Below, one piece after another: positions 1-11,929 of a stretch of 64,000 nt of DNA. Source of the stretch: Heracleum sosnowskyi (lineage: Eukaryota; Streptophyta; Magnoliopsida; Apiales; Apiaceae); the NCBI GenBank assembly GCA_030848705.1, contig CM061238.1, positions 52,863,133 to 52,927,132 on the forward strand, given 5' to 3'. A model generated the notes under the pieces. The model was not told the DNA's origin. It ran no database searches and was given only the letters and a program-made list of their open reading frames with translations. Position 1 is the stretch's first letter; each line of letters begins with the position of its first letter. Both the position numbers and the translations under genes were made by a program.

Positions 1-1516
1 TTAAAATAACATCAAATTCTCCCAACTTGAAAGGTAATAAATCAGCATAAAAACGACTCTCTAAAATCTCAATTTCACAACGGGGACAATACGAGCTGAC
101 CGGTATACGATCCTGGTTAGCTATTTCTACACTCAACACTCCATTTAAGGGTTCCATTAAACAATTCAATTTACGAGCAAACGTTTCTGAAATAAACGAC
201 TTAGTAGCTCCTGAATCTATCAGCACTTTAGCATTAACAGAATTTACTAGAAGTGTACCTGCCACGACATCGGAGTCTCTCACTGCTTCCCTCATTGACA
301 TATTATAGGTTCTGGCTAACGGCTGAACATCAACAGCTGGAGGTGTCTCTATAGCTCGAATCCTGTTGTTCACGGGTGGTGGCGCTCTACAATCCTTGAT
401 CATATGGCCTGGTCTCTTACATCGATGGCACACGATACCCATCTTGAAATCCATGGAATAATGCCCCTTCTGGTTACACTTAAAACATGTGACACTCAAT
501 CTGTGGCATATACCTGGATATCTTTTCCCGCATGTCTTGCATTCTGGCAGTGGAGGTCTGGAAACTACTTGTTGATTATTGTTTGGTGGACGATTGATTG
601 GTCCTGCATTTCCGGTGTCTGGTTTCTTGAAAGTTGTACCTCTGCTCGGCTGGAATCCTGGCTTCTTGTTTGGATGGTTCTGAATATCTCCCGGTGACTG
701 GACCTTATCAGATGTCCCTACCTTTCTTTTCTTATTCTCTTTCTCTCTCATATATGAATCACTTTCTCCTTCCGCAATCATTGCCTTCTGTACCACGGCT
801 GCATATGTATCTAATTCCAAAACTGCTAACTTACTACGAATCCATGACCTCAGTCCCTGTTGGAACCTCTTGGTCTTCTTCTTCTCCGTATCAACGTATG
901 TCGGAACAAACCTAGACAACTCGGTAAACTTGGTCTCGTACTGCGAAACAGTCATACTACCTTGCTTCAATTCTAAAAATTTCAACTCCATTTGATCCCG
1001 CATAAAGTCAGGAAAATACTTCTCTAAAAACAATTCTGTAAATCTTTCCCACGTAATTAACCCTTCAGGTTCTAAAGCCTTACTAGTCTCCCACCAATAA
1101 CTTGCCTCATTTTTCAAAAAATAACTAGCATACTCAGTTTTCTTTTCTCCCGTTACCTCTATCAATGTAAAAGCTTTCTCCATTTCCTTCAACCATGCCT
1201 TTGCCTCAACTGGATCAGCAGATCCTTTGAACTCTTAAGGTTTTGCTGCTAGAAAATATTTGAACGTAACCATGGGTACTACCTGCTGGTGCGGTTGTTG
1301 GTTATGCTGATGCTGCTGATGTTGCTGATGCTGCTGCTGTTGCTGTAGTAACTGCTGATGGATCTGTTGTTGTTGTTGAGCTAGAGCAGTAGTTTGTTGA
1401 GTGAGAGTGTTCAAAAGTTGTATTACAACCGGATCTAAATGACCCATTGGGGGTGCATTCTGTTGACCTTCTTGGTCAACTGAATTATTCGAGCGGGTAT
1501 TTCGTCTAGGAGGCAT
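1..1516 (-). pseudogene. Ty3/gypsy A gag-protease, 5' part of polyprotein
   Basis: Structural gag followed by retroviral-type aspartic protease of a Ty3/gypsy retrotransposon, reading right to left and still open at the window edge, so reverse transcriptase and integrase lie off-window. The start is taken at MPPRRNTRSNN (1516). A Gln/His-rich tract follows (1285-1400), then the gag core with YFLKNEASYWWE and the zinc-binding region (about 385-570): CKTCGKRYPGICH, CFKCNQKGHYSMDF (last Cys replaced by Phe) and CHRCKRPGHMIKDC. The protease active site reads VLIDSGATKSFIS near 190-215. One in-frame stop lies near 1238, between KYFLAAKP and EFKGSADPVEA, so the copy is defective. It lies downstream of the primer-binding site at 2596. 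Lineage is probably a long-LTR chromovirus such as Tekay/Del, an inference from gag style and LTR length. Confidence 0.85.
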
Positions 1517-1920
1517 ATTGCTAATGAACAAGCAATAACTGATCTAATAATTCATAAATAGAAGAGAAAAGAACACAATTGGTAGAACCATGGTTTACAG
1601 ATTTTCAACGGCGTAAGGGTACACTCGTTGCACAAGTAGAATAACAACTACAATAGTGAAAATGAATAACAAGAGAATAATAATAGTTCTACAAAGGATG
1701 ATTATCATAAATATATACATAGATTTGATACAAGCGTAGAACGCTTTCAAAAGTAAAGTGTGTCATAGCTGAACTACAACTGCCGATCAACAATACAACA
1801 ACAAAATACAACAACAATCCAAGGCGATACTATAAGCCTGGTGCACTGCTGGTACTATACTATGCATTTATGTACTATCTGACTGGAATCCACAGAATAT
1901 CCATCCTCGTCTCTACCGGC

Positions 1921-2467
1921 TCATGGATCATCATCTCTAGTATCCCATAGTGCTGGTCTGGAAATCTCCCCAATCTCCCTCATCACAAAGTCCAAAATCT
2001 CTCTCATCCCTGCTATAGTCTCTCCCTCTCTGCTAGTAGCTAGTCCATGCAACCTCGTCTCTACCAATGTCCTCACAACCCTGAGTCTCATCCGTGTCTC
2101 TCCCATCTGATCTCTGAATCTATCTCTATCTCTGGCTACACCTGCCTCTGATTTACGCATCCCACGCATCTCTAATACCTGTCTACGAAAAATAATCCCT
2201 CTCCTCTCTCATCCTCTGATAACGATGATGTGGAACTGGTGGCTTGGAGATCTGGAACAAAGGTCCGGAAACTGAAGCCTGAGAACGCGGTGCTGCGGGT
2301 ATGCGTCGAAGTGGAACGGGACAAGGTATAGGATCTCTCCTGACCACTACAGGTCCAGACTGAGGTGGTGTCGGTCGCGACGGTCCTGCTTTCATCTCTG
2401 GTGCAGGTCTCTCCTCTATCGGGTGCTCTGACGGATCTGAATCGGAACTAGAGCTAGGTGGCTGCAA
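1921..2467 (-). pseudogene. Leader ORF upstream of gypsy A gag
   Basis: An additional reading frame between the primer-binding site and gag, on the same strand as gag. The first part (2467-2183) is rich in Ser and Pro (PSSSSDSDPSEHPIEE, PSRPTPPQSGPVVVRRDP) and ends in RYQRMREERDYF. The second part (2169-1921) is Arg-rich and probably helical (RDRDRFRDQMGETRMRLR, ending ISRPALWDTRDDDP). The two are in different frames, but the sequence between 2170 and 2190 stays open in the second frame, so one small indel near 2185 would explain them as a single protein of about 180 residues. I do not recognise a catalytic domain. Long-LTR gypsy elements of plants can carry such leader ORFs. That this was once translated is inference. 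Confidence 0.5.
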
Positions 2468-2595
2468 TTATAACCATACTCGATTACTACGCATAATATC
2501 TCTAATCGACCTTCTATGACCATTAGGTGAATTCCTAACCCTCTATGTTATCCTGGACCCTAAATCCTAACTTGTTTCAAATGCCATAACCTGTT

Positions 2596-2607
2596 GCTCT
2601 GATACCA
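2596..2607 (-). other. Primer-binding site of gypsy A
   Basis: On the minus strand this reads TGGTATCAGAGC, complementary to the 3' end of plant initiator methionine tRNA. It lies 3 nt from the LTR end at 2611, which fixes the element's orientation and the LTR boundary. Confidence 0.9.
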
Positions 2608-2610
2608 ACC

Positions 2611-5600
2611 TGTGACGCCCTCCAAACCCGGGGTACAGATTTGGGGAGTCACCCGACCAACGGTATACAATATAAACCTGAATATAACACATGCATAATA
2701 TATATAACATAAAATACCCCTTATCCAAGACCGCATCCAGATTATGGCACGAAACAAGCTTCTAAGTCATAATTATTATTACAAACCAGTTTTCAGAGTT
2801 ATTACACACTTAATATACAAAGCTAGACATCTAGTCTAACTTCCAAGATAAAACAACTACCCGTCCAATGACAATCACTCGGGGTGGTCTCCTAGCATCG
2901 GGAGAACTGTCACTAGCGCTGTGTCTGCTCATTCTCTCGCTTCACTGGAATATGGTTAGAAACAAAACAAGTATGAGCCACATGTGCTCAGCAAGCATGA
3001 TATATGTATCAATCACAGTTCTATAATGAAAGGAAAGAATTCAATTATCTGAATCAACAATACACAAGTCAAACATATGCTTTTAACAATCTTTAATGAA
3101 GAAATATGAATTAGAATTGGACTTCTACATTTTTCAAATACAAAGGTTGTGTTGCTGATCAGTCACGCAACAACCCCAGACTTGCTTATAACAAAATCCT
3201 CTACTGGATCCTAGGCCAATCTGGGCCTTAAATTATTCCGACCATAAGTATGGCCCGACCATTACTGGTCCTATTTAAAAACATACCAATTCTATCACAA
3301 GGTATAAGAAATAATATGCATAAAAAGATAAGTACACAATAACGGGGTGTAATAGTTGCAAAAGAGCTTCAACTATTCATTATCAAAGAAAGTCCGAGAA
3401 ATAGATTCAGAATGGTTTCAACGGTACGATGCACTCGTTCAAGAAGGTAATCAGTAGTTGTAATCAATAATCAATGATTGTAATCGATAGTCAATGATAG
3501 AATCAAACTGTCAATGGTTGTAGGCAATAATCAAATAATGATAATCAACAATCAATGGTTGTAGACAAAATCAGATGAATTTGGAAATAAGGGTTTCCGA
3601 TGCAGATCAAATCAAAGAGTTAAGAAATTTTACGAAAATGGAACAGTTGCCCAAGTAAGGGTAAGGATTTATAATCTAACTTGTTCTTAGGTAATAACAT
3701 GTAAGTATTGAAAACAATAACAATTTATCACAAGTAAAGGCACGGATACTTGCCTGGTCTACGTCGCTGTCGGTTTTCTATCTCGATCACTCTACTTTCC
3801 CCTTTCCCTTGCTCCGGGAACTCGATTCTATAATAAAAAAATTAGAACAGTAAGTCTAACTATCCTCATCTATCCTCGACACACAATTAATCAATAACAC
3901 ATTTTAAACTAGTAACCGGTTACGTATCGGACGTCCGGTCTAATTTACGGTATTTAAAACTCAGACACTTGCCCTCGTACGGGCATTTACGGACCATTAA
4001 AACACATTTATCGACTCATATAAACCATATAACACTTATAAATATTTTTAAAACAATATTCAAGGCTTATTTGTATTTAAATAAGTCACAATTAATTTTT
4101 AAATCAAAAATCGGATTTTTTAATCCCATTATAAGTATTGAAAAGTAATTAAATCAATTAATATAAAATTAATTGACACTCTTTAAATGCTCAAACTATT
4201 TTTAAATAATAAATCAGTCTTGAAAATAATTAAACTGAATTTTAAATTAATTAAATCTAATTAATAATTAATTTTTAAGAATTAACTGATTAAAAGAATT
4301 AATCAATTAATTAAATTAATTAATTATTAACTAAAAATAATTAAAATAATTAAGTTTAATAAATTCTCGAATTTAAAATAATAAATATAATTTTTCTGAA
4401 TTTTTTGAATTAAAAAAATATTTTTAAAATTAAAATATGAATTTTTAAAGATTTTAAACTATTTTTTAATTAAATTTAAAAATAAAATTCAAAAACAGTT
4501 TTCTGAAAATATTTTAGGGTTTTGAAGATTGAAACCGGGTCAAGAAAACGGGTTAACGGGTCGGGAAGAACACAATCGGGTCGGGAAGAACAACCCGGAA
4601 TTTTTCCAGAATCCGGCGAAATTCCCAGAATCCGGCGACTCAAAAACACATCAGAATTTGGGGCTTTTGGTACCAAAACACTCCTTATTAACACAGCAAT
4701 CTATTCTGATAAAAAAACATACCAAAACAAAGCCGGAATCTCAATCCCGATCAAATTCCGGCGACCTTGAACAAATTTTCCGATCTCACTAAGTCGTACA
4801 TGAAACTCTACGTTCTTTGTGTTAAAATGAAGCCTATAACACATACAATCAAAGCCCTCTATCAGAAATCATGTCAGATCATTCATATGAACGGACTATT
4901 AAAAAGAAAAATCGGGCAAAACCCTAGAAATCGAAATTCTCAAAATCGAACATAAACATGAAATTAAAACATGAATTCCTACTAATTAGAACCCTAGGAA
5001 CATGTTGGAAGCAATCAATTGAACGGAGAATCAACAGAATGAAAATCCCCAATTCGAATATAAACCCTAATTTAAATTCGAAATTTGTAAAATTCATATA
5101 AAATCGAAAAATTACCAGATGATGATGAGGTTGGAAGATTCTGAAACTAGAGCTCAATATCTTTGATTTGAGTACTTCAACTTTGGATTTGGATTTCAAT
5201 GACACCTTCGAATTTGATTTTGATTTTCAAGAACACGAAGAACACGGTTCAGGAATTTTATATTTTTCAGTATTTTTAATACGTATTATATGAGGTATGA
5301 TGTACGATTCTCCTTTTTATACTTATTGAAAAATAATACCCTAAACGACATTTTTGGATCGATATTGATCCACTGGTTCGTTTAAAAACCCTAATTAGGT
5401 TAAAAACACGTTTTACGAAAAGATAATCATCTACAAAGACTGATAATTATCCAAATCAATACATATCATTATATAACTAATGCTAAAGAATACTGGGGCT
5501 ATAACAGATGTATTTATTGATACGGACAATATATCAATTACCCTGGAAAATTAGGGTTAGGGTTTTGAATAATTTTTCTTCCTTTGAATAAAACAATTAC

Positions 5601-5892
5601 TAGTGATCATATCGGATAATAAGGGATATAATAATATAAAGAAATCCTCCGATAATGATTCGAACACAGATGACGAAGGAATAATAATGATGAACAAAAT
5701 TTCAACGGGGCCCTTGAATTTTCAAAACGGGGCTCAAAATTGAATAAGATTTCAAATGACGAAATATTTGAAAGGGGCTTTCGACTCACCAAATAACACA
5801 TAAACACCTAAAAATCCTTATCATTATAACTCAAAATACTTCATAATAAGTATTCCACACATATAATACAATTTATATTATTAATAAAGTTC
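2611..5892 (-). repeat. Gypsy A 5' LTR, inner portion
   Basis: The plus strand begins TGTGACGCCC next to the primer-binding site, and the opening matches the style of gypsy B LTRs (CAAACCCGGGGT here, CAGACCCGGGGT there), so this is the 3' end of a minus-strand LTR. It is AT-rich and non-coding; short ORFs in it are unconvincing. No LTR-type terminus (TTACA) occurs before the copia sequence starts near 5893, so the LTR is interrupted or truncated there. The outer end is probably the segment 11462-11929. A stretch at 3430-3580 contains imperfect repeats of an AATCAATGGTTGTA-like word. Confidence 0.7.
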
Positions 5893-6962
5893 ACGGAGGT
5901 AGAGGAGTTTCTGAGAAATGAGATCACTGAAAATGAATTCAAGCTTAAGGCTTTCAGGAACTCATCTAAGCTAATTCAGGATTACAATGAGAAACACACT
6001 GAGAATCAGAAATTTGGAGTAGGTTTTGATTATGGTAGAAGACCTGGAAAGGAAACTGTGGATCATGATTGTTCAAATGGTGTTACTGTCAAACCTCACA
6101 TCCTCAAAAAGGTTCACAAACCAATTTTCAAGATTGCGAAAATTGAGTTTGATGAGGAAGCCATGCTCATCAAGCAACAACTCCTTGATGAAGATGAGAG
6201 TGTTGACAGCACACCTAATGAAGGAAAAGATACTGTCAAGATTTTCAAGATAGTAACTTTGCCAAACGATCTGACAGAATGTTCCAAAGATGTTGTCATC
6301 AATGGCAAGACAGAAACTTCCAAAGATACTGTCAAAAGAGTATCCAAGACAGTAACTTCTAAACCTGTTGTCAAGACAGTAGGAGTAAAAGGTACTGTCA
6401 AGAATAACTCGACAGCAACTTCAGAACATACTGTCAACACAGATGCCTACAACCTAAGAATAGGAATGACAAGTTAGGGATCAATAAAGGAAATGGCTAT
6501 GATTATGTTAAAAATGCTCCTAGGAAACTTTGCAATAATTGTGGCTCCTCTCACAATATAACACATGTTTGTAAGAAACCAACAGAGAATAAAATCAATG
6601 TGACTAAGGTCAATGGTAACGTACATAGAACCCCCATTATGCATAGAACTATGGCTTTCTGTAACAACATTGATTGCATGCCTTGTAAGATCACTACCAT
6701 GAGTACATGTTTTAATCTGCCTATTCTGTCTACTGAAAAATGCTCTTATATGCAAACTGTTAAGACTTATGGGCCTACTGATGTCAGTAAAAAGGCAACA
6801 TTCACTATGAAGAAGACAATGTCTAATTCTAAAACTGATTGGGTGATAAAAGAAGTCAAACATAAGATTTCTGATGTTGATGTTAATGTTAAAGATGATG
6901 AAAACTCATGTGATACTAAATCTGCAGGACCCAACAAGATTTGGGTACCAAATGCAACCTAA
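5893..6962 (+). pseudogene. Copia 1 gag, C-terminal fragment
   Basis: C-terminal portion of the copia nucleocapsid protein. It opens with a charged helical stretch (FLRNEITENEFKLKAFRN), then a Lys/Thr/Val-rich linker with repeated DTVK and TVK words (about 6225-6440). A frameshift near 6455-6475 moves the reading frame to the knuckle CNNCGSSHNITHVCKK (about 6530-6575), the equivalent of CATCNSANHLTHACKK in element 3. It ends GPNKIWVPNAT-stop at 6960-6962, just before the protease. The N-terminal UBN2-like gag domain and the first CCHC knuckle are absent through 5' truncation. Confidence 0.8.
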
Positions 6963-6974
6963 ATACAATTTGTT

Positions 6975-9590
6975 TTGCAGGGAAAGAATAAGAAACAAGT
7001 TATGTGGATCATTGACAGTGGATGCTCAAGACACATGACAGGTGATAAAGCCCTGCTATCACATTTTGTTGAAAAAGCTGGCCCAATCATAACTTTTGGA
7101 GACAACAACAAAGGTTACAATGTGGGATATGGCTGTCTGGAAATTAGAAATATTGTCATCAATGATATTGCTCTTGTTGATGGATTAAAGCACAATCTAC
7201 TCAGTGTCAGCCAATTCAGTGACAAAGGATTTAAGGTTGATTTTGATATGATGGTTTGCAACATCTATCACAAGAAAGATGGAAGCCTTTCTCTTAAAGG
7301 AGTGAGGAAAGGAAGCTTGCTTGTTGCTGATCTAAGTTCAACAAAGAAGGACAAAATCTACTGTTTCTACAGTAAAGCTACTGTTGGTGACAACATGCTT
7401 TGGCATAGGAAACTCTCTCATCTCAACTTCAAAACTATGAATATGCTAATGAAGAAGGAGCTTGTAAGAGGACTACCTCAACATGAATTCTTTCAAGAAG
7501 GACTGTGTGAGGATTGTCAAATGGGAAAATTGAGAAGAGTTGTGCATAGGACAAAGCAAGCAAACACCAACACTGAATCACTCAAGCTGATTCATATGGA
7601 TCTTTTTGGCCTAGTAAATGTTCCATCCTAGGCCAAAAAGAGATATGCACTGGTCATGGTGGATGACTACTCTAGGTACACTTGGGTGAAGTTTCTAGAG
7701 TCAAAAGATGAAGCTGCTCAAGAAATCATTGATCACATAAGAGTTCTTGACAGAACTCCAAATGCAAAAGTTCAAATCTTAAGAAGTGACAATGGTACTG
7801 AGTTCAGGAATGCATCACTTGGAAATTTCTGCAAAGATGAAGGCATTGTACAACAATTCTCTACTGCCAGAACACCACAACAGAATGGAGTTGTGGAAAG
7901 GAAGAACATGACTCTCATTGAAGCTGCTAGAACTATGTTGCATGATGCAAAATTACCAACATATTTCTGGGCAGAGGCAATCAACACAGCTTGTTACACA
8001 CAGAACATAACCATAATCAACAAGACTCATGGAAGCACTCCTTACTATTTGTTGACTGAGAAGAAACACACTGTCAAATACTTTCATGTATTTGGAAGTA
8101 AGTGCTTCATGATGAAGGACAACCATGAATAGAAAGGAAAGTTTGATACTAAAGCTAATGAAGGCATTTTCATGGGATATGGGATAGAAAGGATAGCTTA
8201 CAGAGTCTATGTCATAGAACACGAGATCATTGAAGAAAGTGTGAATGTCACATTTGATGAAACCAAGTTTCCAGGGCTGCATGAAGATGGCCAAATGCAG
8301 ACCTTTAGTTTTGAAAATCAAGGATACTTGGAAGAAGAAGAAATTATTGATGAAGAACCCAGTTATACTCAAACTGTTAATCTTGAGAAAGATGTTGTCA
8401 ATACTAATGATGTTAATCAAACTCCATCTCAGTCACAGACCATTTCAAATAATCTTCAAAATGATGGTGACTCTGGAGGTAATGAAGAGCATGGTGGAGA
8501 AAACTGCACTGGTGAAGATTCAATTCCTCAAACTGGAGCTAATCTATCAGATCAAAATAGAAGCTTGTCCAGAACCACAAAATGGAACAAGGATCACACT
8601 AATGATCTAATCATTGGTAATCCTTCCTCTGGGGTAAGAACAAAGAATAACGTCTCTGCTGACAGCATGTTCTCATGTTTTCTGTCTCAAATAGAACCAA
8701 AAACAACTGATGAAGCATTGTTGGATTCTGATTGGGTGATTGCCATGCAAGAAGAACTCAACCAGTTTGAAAGAAACAATGTATGGAAGCTGGTTCCAAG
8801 ACCAAAAGAAAAATCAGTCATTGAGACAAAGTGGGTATTCAAAAACAAACTGGATGAAAGTGGAATTGTGACAAGAAACAAAGCAAGACTAGTAGCTAAA
8901 GGTTACTGTCAACAGGAAAGAATAGATTGTGATGAGACATTTGCACCTGTTGCCAAACTTGAAGCCATAAGGCTCTTTCTAGCTTTTGCTGCACACTGTA
9001 ACTTCAAAGTGTTTCAGATGGATGTCAAAAGTGCCTTTCTTAATGGAGAGTTGGAGGAAGAGGTGTATGTTGAACAGCCACCTGGATTTGAAGATGCTGA
9101 ATTGTATAACTTTGTATACAAACTGTTCAAAGCACTATATGGATTGAAGCAAGCTCCCAGAGCTTAGTATGATACACTCTCTTCCTTTCTATTGGAAAAT
9201 CAATTTACAAGAGGTGTAGTAGACAAAACTCTATTCTACAAGCATCATGGCAAAGACATCATTCTGGTTCAAATCTATGTTGATGACATTATTTTTGGAT
9301 CTACAAATGAAAAACTGTGTGAAAAGTTTTCATCTCAAATGAGAAACAAATATGAGATGAGCATGATGGGAGAACTGTCATTCTTCCTTGGTCTACAAAT
9401 TCTTCAACAAGATGATGGAATCTTCATATTCCAAGCCAAATATATCAAAGAACTACTCAAAAAGTTCAACTTAGAAGATTCATCACCTGCCAAGACTCCC
9501 ATCTCCACATCAACCAATCTGGATCTTGATCCCAAAGGAAAGAAAGTAGACTCTAGTTCTTACAGAGGCATGGTAGGATCTCCCCTCTAC
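6975..9590 (+). pseudogene. Copia 1 pol (PR-INT-RT), RNase H deleted
   Basis: Copia pol in the order protease, integrase, reverse transcriptase. Seen: WIIDSGCSRHMTG (protease, about 7000-7040); MLWHRKLSHLNFKTMN with CEDCQMGK (zinc-binding integrase N-terminus); integrase core HMDLFGL, RSDNGTEF and VVERKN; RT region NQFERNNVWKLVPRPKEK, VKSAFLNGELEEEVYVEQ and YVDDIIFG (about 9280). In-frame stops lie at about 7629, 8130 and 9165, the last a TAG where relatives have Trp (QAPRA-stop). All pieces share one frame. The reading ends at SSYRGMVGSPLY; RNase H is missing and unrelated sequence follows near 9585. The first codon of the open frame is TTG in TTGCAG, as in elements 2 and 3. Confidence 0.9.
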
Positions 9591-9594
9591 TCAA

Positions 9595-10965
9595 ACTGCC
9601 CTCAGGTTGGAAGCCCTGGAAAACAGATGTCTGTCTATGGAAGCTAAACTTGACAGTCTGTCTCACTTGGTGGCTACTGGATTTGCTTGCATCCAACAGT
9701 CAATTCAGTCTTTATCTACTAAGCTTGTTGCTGCCAACTTACCTAAGGGGGAGAAAAGGGTAAGATCAGAATCAGTCAAGGAGCAAGGTGGAGCAAAGGT
9801 AGTGTATGTATCACAGGGGGGGGGGGTCAGGAAGTAAGGGGGAGCAATTGCAGGTCAACAAGCAAGTGGAGCTGGTAATCTATTTGAGCATGAAATTGAT
9901 GGAGAGAAAGTGTTGATGTCTAAAGAAGCATTGGAGGAAATGCAAGGGAAACAGAAATCTAAAAGACCAATACTTCCTCCTATGTCAATAAGACAACCAA
10001 CTCCTCAAACTCAGGAAACTGCATATCAAAGGCTATGGAAAGAAAAGGAGGAACATAACAAGCTGGGAAAACGCAAAGGGAAGATGCCTGAATATTGCGG
10101 ATCAGGAACTATATGGACTGAAGGAACTGAAGGAACCGAAATTGATCAAGAAGAAGCAAATGCTTTAATGGTGGATTACAGGGAGAGTACACTGCACAAC
10201 AAGGATGAAGAGTTCAACATGACAATTGAGGAGATAATGAGGGAGCCAAGTGAAACCTTAACTAAAATCTCAACATTACTGATGAAAAAAATTATGAGTG
10301 TCTGTGTGAAGATTAGTGAGGAGAAAAGATGGGCTATTGATGTGTATTTGGACACAGGAGTATCCATGTTCATCACTATGCAGCTATTGCAAAACCTTCC
10401 AGCCAGAGTGTTAAGTGTGATGAAATCCAAGATAAAAGCAAACCGCACATCCTTCAATGAGATTCTACAACTACAAATCCAAAGTTTAATCTCATAGAAA
10501 CTTCCAGAAGTGTACTTTAATCCATTCCGTGTCTACTACAGAGTAGTCACAAAGGCTGGTGCCAAGAATTGTGGATATTTGAATCTAAAGGGCACATCAA
10601 GAATGGAGTCCAAGTCAATAATGAAGGTGCTAAATCAGATTCTCAACTCTAAAATCAACAAGGAGAGAGTCAAAGCTGTCAAAGCAATTCATATCTTACT
10701 GGCAAAGAGAGATAAGAAGCTCAGCTCAAAAGTAAAAGAGTTGATCTCTAAAGCCAATGCCAAAAGAACTGAATAAGGTGAAAGTTGTGCATATGATGAC
10801 TCTTTTGATGATGATGATGAGATAGATGGAAGTGGAGGATTTGGTGTGGCAAAGAATGTTGGTGAAAAAGCTGCTGAGAAGGCTGTAAATCAAGCCCAGG
10901 AGGAAAACAAGGAAGAAGCTCCTGAAAAAGAAAAGAAAGATGTTAGTGCTACGACAGAAGCTTGA
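9595..10965 (+). pseudogene. Copia 1 third-ORF remnant
   Basis: Remains of the ORF downstream of pol, entered directly from the RT fragment through a deletion. It starts with a short helical segment (ALENRCLSMEAKLDSLSHL) and a Ser/Lys-rich part. A poly-G run near 9818-9828 breaks the frame. It continues with KRPILPPMSIRQPTPQ, an acidic linker, and a conserved-looking block (WAIDVYLDTGVSMFIT; VYFNPFRVYYRVVTKAG; a Lys-rich helix NKERVKAVKAIHILLAKR). It ends in an acidic tail. Stops occur near 10495 and 10773. Position and coiled coil match the third ORF of elements 0, 2 and 3, but similarity is weak by eye. I see no transmembrane segment. Confidence 0.55.
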
Positions 10966-11026
10966 GAGATAACAAGACAAAGCTTACCAATTCGAGAGTA
11001 TGACAAATGAACATCTACTGGGATTT

Positions 11027-11461
11027 TGTTAGCTTAATTTAGAATGTATCTAGATTGCTTTTTATGTACTGATAACTCTGATTGTATAGCAATTTAGGAA
11101 AGTCACATGGGTATGCAAGTTGTAAGGAGCTGCCACAAGAAAATGACAGCAGCTCCACAAACCCGTGATGAAAAGAGATAGAAGTAAGATACAGAGACTA
11201 TCTCTCATTCTAAGTCTTGTAGATCTGAAGAAATCGAAGCTTGAGAAAAACCCATTTTTCTCAAGGTTGTAGCAACACCTTGCAAAATAAATAAAATATT
11301 TATTTTTTGAGAATAACTTCAGTAAACTACTTACATTTGCATTTCTTCTACTGATAAATCTTAATATTTGTTTTAGTTATTGAAACAGAGATTGTAATTT
11401 ATCAGTATTGCATTCAACCCCCACCCCCCCCCCCCCCTTCTGAAATATTCATGGACCAACA
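11027..11461 (+). repeat. Copia 1 3' LTR
   Basis: A 435-bp segment beginning TGTTAGCTTA and ending GGACCAACA, next to the third-ORF remnant. Near its end, AGTATTGCA and TGAAATATT can pair around a TTCAAC-poly(C)-TTC loop (11404-11449), the same layout as in the other copia LTRs here. The left LTR is missing, so the boundaries rest on the TG...CA ends and on resemblance to relatives. Confidence 0.7.
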
Positions 11462-11929
11462 GAAGTATCTTGCTTGGTTTCTTTGTTTGGTTTCACATGG
11501 ATGTATCTAATGTTGCATTCCTTGATTTAATCTAGTACATGATACTTCTATACTTGCGTTTAATCAAGTAAGTGTCGCGTTGTTCTATTACTGCTTAATC
11601 TCGTAGAACGCTCACATGGATTTCTTAAGTGTTCTATCGAAGTAGTTTACCATAAAAGTTCTTGATATAAATAACACCTTTACTAAATCCATATCCATGG
11701 AATTGATTAATTTATCAGTAATTGGTGGAATCTCGGAGAAAACAGAAAATGTTATTCTTCTGATTCTGACAACTTTTGCATTCACTCATTTACATAGTAG
11801 AACGCTAATACGACTTCGAAAGTTCATTATCCTGACTCGTACATAGGGTGGTCTGATAAATTTCCAAAACAACAAAAATTACTATTCATCAGGGATTTTT
11901 TAATTGGTACAAAATTTGGGGTTATTACA
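11462..11929 (-). repeat. Gypsy LTR outer end (probably gypsy A)
   Basis: The right end, AAATTTGGGGTTATTACA at 11929, matches the outer end of both gypsy B LTRs (19970 and 29353), and several upstream words (GTGGTCTGA, TTACTATTCATCA) are shared too. It is therefore the 5' extremity of a minus-strand gypsy LTR. The simplest reading is that it belongs with 2611-5892, split by copia 1, giving about 3.75 kb of preserved LTR. This is not provable here because the copia 5' junction is lost. Confidence 0.6.

Larger units (their letters stand above)
5893..11461 (+). mobile_element. Truncated Ty1/copia element 1
   Basis: A plus-strand copia element without a 5' LTR, primer-binding site or N-terminal gag. 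It starts abruptly inside the coiled-coil part of gag and runs through zinc knuckle, protease, integrase and reverse transcriptase. It then jumps into a 3' third-ORF remnant and ends in one LTR (11027-11461). It sits inside gypsy LTR sequence. Several in-frame stops, one frameshift and an internal deletion show an old defective copy, more divergent from elements 2 and 3 than those are from each other. Confidence 0.85.

Noticed and set aside
404..915. Plus-strand ORFs of 93-97 aa
   Set aside because: They are antisense shadows of the gypsy A gag-protease frame, which has clear zinc-knuckle and protease motifs on the minus strand.
2590..2612. tRNA gene at TGGTATCAGAGC sites
   Set aside because: Only the 12-nt complement of the tRNA 3' end is present; these are primer-binding sites beside LTRs.
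4476..5205. Overlapping ORFs on both strands inside the gypsy A LTR
   Set aside because: AT-rich LTR sequence with no recognisable protein features and overlapping frames on both strands; not supported as genes.
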